A stretch of DNA of 10,063 nt from Rhodospirillales bacterium. GTDB lineage: Bacteria; Pseudomonadota; Alphaproteobacteria; Rhodospirillales; Casp-alpha2. The stretch's first letter is position 1. Each line of letters starts with the position of its first letter. Where the stretch lies: positions 1 to 10,063 of the forward strand of contig JAJFIE010000385.1 of NCBI GenBank assembly GCA_021775275.1. The letters run 5' to 3'. Below the pieces are notes generated by a model that saw only the letters and a program-made list of their open reading frames with translations, was not told where the DNA came from and searched no databases. Below, piece after piece: positions 7,151 through 10,063 of the stretch. A program made the translations under genes and the position numbers.

Positions 7151-7157
7151 TAACCTT
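7141..7157 (-). promoter_or_regulatory. Direct repeat AAGGTT-N5-AAGGTT, candidate response-regulator box
   Basis: On the minus strand two identical hexamers AAGGTT (7152-7157 and 7141-7146) are separated by ATTGT, giving an 11-bp period. OmpR/PhoB-family dimers bind head-to-tail to repeats of this period; PhoP boxes are 6-bp halves with a 5-bp spacer. The repeat overlaps the candidate -35 and its downstream end is 13 bp from the candidate -10, an arrangement compatible with activation. The repeat is certain; binding by the adjacent regulator is inferred. Confidence 0.5.
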
Positions 7158-8165
7158 TCACGTGGCCCACCATTCATCAAAGTACGAATGGTCTGAAGCC
7201 TGGAACCCGAATGCCTTCCATGATTTGAGCATGTGCGGCGGGAGTTCGGCTGTGACCGTCAAATTTCCACCACCGGGGTGAGGGAAACGGGTCGCCACAG
7301 CATGCAGATGTAACGACATCTCGATCCCGGCTATTTCCGGAAACGCCAGTTCACCGCCATATTTACCATCGCCGATAATGGGCGTGCCGAGCTCCGCCAT
7401 ATGCACGCGAAGCTGGTGTGTCCGGCCGGTAAGTGGCTCCATGGCCACCCAGGCCAATGTTCGCGAGGCGTGTTCCTGTACCGCATAAAGGGTCGTCGCC
7501 CGTTTGCCATCTTCCAGATCGGGAATCATCTGCTCGCGGCCCGACGAGCGGTCCGCCACCCGGGATTTGGACAGCGCCAGATCAATCCGCCCGGTGAGGG
7601 GCTCCGGCACGCCGGACACCAGCGCCCAATAGAGTTTCCTGACATCCTTTGTGCGAAAGGCGGATGTCAGGAACCGGGCCGATTTTGCCGTGGCGGCGAG
7701 GATCAGAACACCGCTGGTGTCCTTGTCCAACCGGTGCACCAGACGCGGACGTTCGCCCTTGGCTGATACAAGGGCATCAAGCATGCCATCCACATGCCGG
7801 GACGTGCCGCTGCCCCCCTGAACCGCCAATCCCGGCGGTTTGTTGAGAACGATCACGGCATCGTCGCGGTGGAGAATACAGCCCAGCAGCATGTCGCGGT
7901 CCGCATCGGATACCCGGGATTTGGCAGAAGCCGTACGTTGACGTGATCGCGGAGCCCCTTCGCCCAAGGGCGGAACCCGGATGGATTGCCCGGCTTCCAG
8001 TCGGTCACTGGCTTTGGCGCGGCTGCCATCGAGCCTGATCTGACCCTTGCGCAGCAATTTTTGCAACTGACCATGGGCAAGAGCCGGAAAATGGCTCCTG
8101 AACCAGCGGTCCAGACGCATACCGGCTTCATCATCATCGACGGTGCGGGTATCAACGCCGCTCAT
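7158..8165 (-). CDS. rluC: RluA-family 23S rRNA pseudouridine synthase (RluC-like)
   Basis: This 335-residue enzyme turns specific uridines of 23S rRNA into pseudouridine during ribosome assembly. An N-terminal S4 RNA-binding domain (about 15-65) has GMRLDRWFRSHFPALAHGQLQKLLRKGQIRLDG in its usual layout, followed by a basic Ser/Arg linker (about 70-85). The catalytic domain begins with IVLNKPPGLAVQGGSG (105-120). It carries the signature HRLDKDTSG (144-152) with catalytic Asp147, then LTGRTHQLRVHMAELG and PIIGDGKYGG. The S4 domain plus VQGGSG style favours RluC (which acts at U955, U2504 and U2580 in E. coli) over RluA; RluD is less likely, and site specificity is not proven. Its ATG directly follows the crcB stop with no spacer, so translation is probably coupled. 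Confidence 0.9.
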   Translation of the reverse strand: MSGVDTRTVDDDEAGMRLDRWFRSHFPALAHGQLQKLLRKGQIRLDGSRAKASDRLEAGQSIRVPPLGEGAPRSRQRTASAKSRVSDADRDMLLGCILHRDDAVIVLNKPPGLAVQGGSGTSRHVDGMLDALVSAKGERPRLVHRLDKDTSGVLILAATAKSARFLTSAFRTKDVRKLYWALVSGVPEPLTGRIDLALSKSRVADRSSGREQMIPDLEDGKRATTLYAVQEHASRTLAWVAMEPLTGRTHQLRVHMAELGTPIIGDGKYGGELAFPEIAGIEMSLHLHAVATRFPHPGGGNLTVTAELPPHMLKSWKAFGFQASDHSYFDEWWAT

Positions 8166-8552
8166 TTACGACCACACATGGCGCAACACCATCAGGCCGG
8201 CGGAAAATGCCAACACGCTAAGGACGACGGAAACAGCCACGTATCCGCCAAGGGCCATATAATTCCCCCTGATGGCCAGCGTATGAACGTCGAGCGAGAA
8301 CGTGGAAAACGTCGTAAACGCGCCGAGTACGCCGACCACCAGCATGGCCCGGACCGCTTCCGAAGGGGACCATACCAAAGCCAGCGTTTCCACCAGTCCG
8401 CCAAGAATGAATGAGCCCGCAACATTGACCACAATCGTTCCATAGGGAAAACCGTGACCAAACCAGTACCCGACCATGCTCATGGTGACATAGCGCGCAA
8501 CCGCGCCTGCTGCGCCGCCAAGGGCGACAAACAAGAACATCTTGGCGTTCAT
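8166..8552 (-). CDS. crcB: Fluc/CrcB fluoride ion channel
   Basis: This 128-residue inner-membrane protein exports fluoride as a dual-topology homodimer. Four hydrophobic segments lie at about 5-25, 36-58, 67-90 and 100-124. Family motifs are GGAAGAVARY (12-21), PYGTIVVNVAGSF (36-48) and GAFTTFSTFS (77-86). Asn43, Phe82 and Phe85 fall at the same numbers as the pore residues of the studied Bordetella Fluc, so the channel should be active. A single gene is enough for a homodimer. The ribosome site AGAGGAA lies a few bases before ATG 8552. It sits 30 nt after rarA and directly before the rluC-like gene. I see no fluoride riboswitch next to it; expression appears tied to the operon. Confidence 0.95.
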   Translation of the reverse strand: MNAKMFLFVALGGAAGAVARYVTMSMVGYWFGHGFPYGTIVVNVAGSFILGGLVETLALVWSPSEAVRAMLVVGVLGAFTTFSTFSLDVHTLAIRGNYMALGGYVAVSVVLSVLAFSAGLMVLRHVWS

Positions 8553-8582
8553 TGCATGTTCCTCTGCATAACCGGACCAGAT

Positions 8583-9890
8583 CTAGTGATCATGTTCTTT
8601 CTTTTCCCGCAGCATATCCCAATAGGCGATGCGCTTGCCAATCTCACGCTCAAACCCCCGCTCTCCCGGCTCGTAAAAGCGCGCGCGTTTCATTTCATCC
8701 GGAAAGTAGTTCTGCCCGGAAAATCCCTCGACGGTATTGTGGTCATAGTCGTACCCGGCGCCATAGCCGAGATCCTTCATCATGCCGGTTGGCGCATTCA
8801 GAATGTGCTTCGGTGGCTCCAGTGAGCCGGTCTGCCTGGCTGCCGCCTTCGCGGATTTTTCCGCTTTATAGGCCCTGTTGGATTTGGGCGCAGCCGCCAG
8901 ATAGATAACGCACTGCACCAACGCCAGTTCTCCCTCGGGCTGGCCCAGACGATCGAATGCCTGCCAGGCGGCCATCGCCTGAGTCAACGCCTGGGGATCG
9001 GCAAGACCGATATCTTCCGCCGCGAACCGCACCAGCCGCCGGGCGATATAATGAGGGTCTTCGCCACCCAAAATCATTCGCTCAAACCAATACAGCGCCG
9101 CGTCCGTATCCGACCCGCGCAAGGACTTGTGCAGGGCGCTGATCAGATTGTAATGACTGTCCTGGGATTTATCATAGATGGGCATGCGGCGTTGAACCGC
9201 TTGCGCCAGCCCCTGCACGTCCAGCGCCTCGCTGCCCGACAACTGAAACAGAACTTCCGCCAGGTTCAACAGATACCGCCCGTCACCGTCGGCCATTGCG
9301 CGCAGGGCCGCGCGGGCATCGTCGGTCAGGGGCAGCGTCATTCGGGTCTCGCCTTCGGCGCGCACCAGAAGGCTTTCGAGAGCGGCGTCATCCAGTCGGT
9401 TTAGCACCAGCACCTGACACCGTGAAAGCAATGCCGCGTTCAATTCGAACGAGGGGTTTTCTGTTGTCGCCCCGACCAGAATGACGGTGCCATCTTCCAC
9501 ATAGGGAAGAAAACCATCCTGCTGCGCCTTGTTGAAGCGGTGTATCTCATCGATGAACAACAAAGTACCCCGGCCAGCTTCCCGGTTCATCCTGGCGCGT
9601 TCAAATATTTTCTTGAGATCGGCTACACCGGAAAACACCGCTGACAGAAGCTCAAACTCAAGCTCGGTCTGGTGCGCCAGCAAGCGTGCAATGGTGGTCT
9701 TGCCGGTTCCCGGCGGCCCCCATAAAACAAGCGATGTCAGGGAACCGAAATCAAGCATGCGCTTCAAGGGTCCGTCAGAACCATCCACCTGACCAATCAG
9801 GTGGTTCTGCCCGACCACCTGATCCATGCTTTGTGGTCGTAATCTGTCCGCTAACGGACGCGGAGTCTGTGTATCAAAAAGCGTGCTCAT
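8583..9890 (-). CDS. rarA: RarA/MgsA AAA+ ATPase, replication-associated recombination protein A
   Basis: This 435-residue cytoplasmic ATPase of the RarA/MgsA/WRNIP1 family acts at stalled or collapsed replication forks and is related to clamp-loader subunits. The start MSTLFDTQTPRPLADRLRPQ is typical. Walker A is GPPGTGKTT (58-66), Walker B is LLFIDEIHRF (110-119) and sensor 1 is in GATTENPSF (140-148). Arg157 in LLSRC is the likely arginine finger. The second half has SALHKSLRGSD, WFERMILGGEDPHYIARRLVRFAAEDIGLADP and a C-terminal YFPDEM and REIGKRIAYW, all usual for the tetramerisation region. Length is normal and all ATPase residues are present. The ATG overlaps the preceding protease stop by four bases (ATGA), so translation is likely coupled. 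Confidence 0.97.
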   Translation of the reverse strand: MSTLFDTQTPRPLADRLRPQSMDQVVGQNHLIGQVDGSDGPLKRMLDFGSLTSLVLWGPPGTGKTTIARLLAHQTELEFELLSAVFSGVADLKKIFERARMNREAGRGTLLFIDEIHRFNKAQQDGFLPYVEDGTVILVGATTENPSFELNAALLSRCQVLVLNRLDDAALESLLVRAEGETRMTLPLTDDARAALRAMADGDGRYLLNLAEVLFQLSGSEALDVQGLAQAVQRRMPIYDKSQDSHYNLISALHKSLRGSDTDAALYWFERMILGGEDPHYIARRLVRFAAEDIGLADPQALTQAMAAWQAFDRLGQPEGELALVQCVIYLAAAPKSNRAYKAEKSAKAAARQTGSLEPPKHILNAPTGMMKDLGYGAGYDYDHNTVEGFSGQNYFPDEMKRARFYEPGERGFEREIGKRIAYWDMLREKKEHDH

Positions 9891-10063
9891 TGGCCGACGG
9901 CCATACTCAGCCGTTTACCCGCCCGGTCGATGACGACCTCCCATCGCTGATTGTCTTCGGTAGCCAGTTTCCGGACATCGTCCACGGTAAAAATATCGAT
10001 ACCGTTGATCACCATCAACCGGTCCAACGGACGGAACCGCAACCGGGAAGCGGGCGACCCCCG
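9887..10063 (-). CDS. C-terminal PDZ segment of a Do/HtrA-type serine protease (partial)
   Basis: The last 58 codons and stop of a gene entering from the right edge. The peptide begins GSPASRLRFRPLDRLMVING after one Arg, the usual PDZ carboxylate-loop and strand pattern (GSPA..., then a variant of RPGD, then VING). It continues with a VDDVRKL helix and ends in a beta strand with SMAVGQ. This matches the second PDZ domain at the end of Do/DegP/DegQ periplasmic proteases, which degrade misfolded envelope proteins. From memory, such a protease gene often precedes rarA in alphaproteobacteria. The catalytic domain is outside the window, so another PDZ protein cannot be excluded. Confidence 0.72.
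   Translation of the reverse strand, partial: RGSPASRLRFRPLDRLMVINGIDIFTVDDVRKLATEDNQRWEVVIDRAGKRLSMAVGQ

Noticed and set aside
8553..8582. Possible fluoride riboswitch before crcB
   Set aside because: The gap is only 30 nt and shows a plain ribosome site with no room for the riboswitch fold.
9892..9902. Palindrome GGCCG-A-CGGCC just before the rarA start
   Set aside because: It lies within the coding end of the PDZ protein in GC-rich DNA and is short; chance is a sufficient explanation.

Overview
This window looks like an alphaproteobacterial chromosome segment, possibly Rhodospirillales-like. The order is inferred from protein style and gene order, not proven. Base composition is moderately GC-rich by eye. 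Coding is dense, with eight complete genes and one partial gene at each edge. No mobile element, CRISPR array, tRNA or rRNA was seen. An ATP12-type F1-ATPase assembly factor is a hallmark of alphaproteobacteria and mitochondria. It sits near a run of PDZ protease, rarA, crcB and an rluC-type gene, which from memory often lie close to an HAD phosphatase and ATP12 in this class.

Right block, minus strand, read from 10063 down to about 7158. It holds the last PDZ segment of a Do/HtrA-type protease (partial), rarA (AAA+ replication-fork ATPase), crcB (Fluc fluoride channel) and an RluA-family 23S rRNA pseudouridine synthase. The genes overlap, abut or are separated by only 30 nt, so they look like one operon. 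An OmpR-family response regulator (6403-7083) follows 74 nt further on. A direct repeat of the kind bound by OmpR-family regulators, plus promoter-like hexamers, fills that gap.

Centre. A plus-strand gene for an outer-membrane lipoprotein with an OmpA peptidoglycan-binding domain (5441-6319) converges on the response regulator. A strong Rho-independent terminator lies between them. The lipoprotein has a long AT-rich leader with promoter-like elements, an exact 10-bp tandem repeat, a perfect 10-bp-arm hairpin and a near-consensus Shine-Dalgarno site.

Left block, minus strand, read from about 5119 down to 1. It holds an HAD-family phosphatase, an AsmA-family protein and ATP12. All are joined by overlapping stop/start codons and so are probably translationally coupled. 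After 103 nt comes pccB, the carboxyltransferase subunit of propionyl-CoA carboxylase, which lacks only its last few codons at the window edge.

Functionally this is mostly housekeeping: propionyl-CoA catabolism, ATP synthase assembly, envelope maintenance, rRNA modification, fork maintenance and fluoride resistance. I see no convincing new multi-gene system. The most interesting signals are regulatory: the 11-bp-period repeat before the orphan response regulator and the structured leader of the OmpA-like lipoprotein. The lipoprotein/regulator pair also appears to interrupt an otherwise familiar gene neighbourhood.
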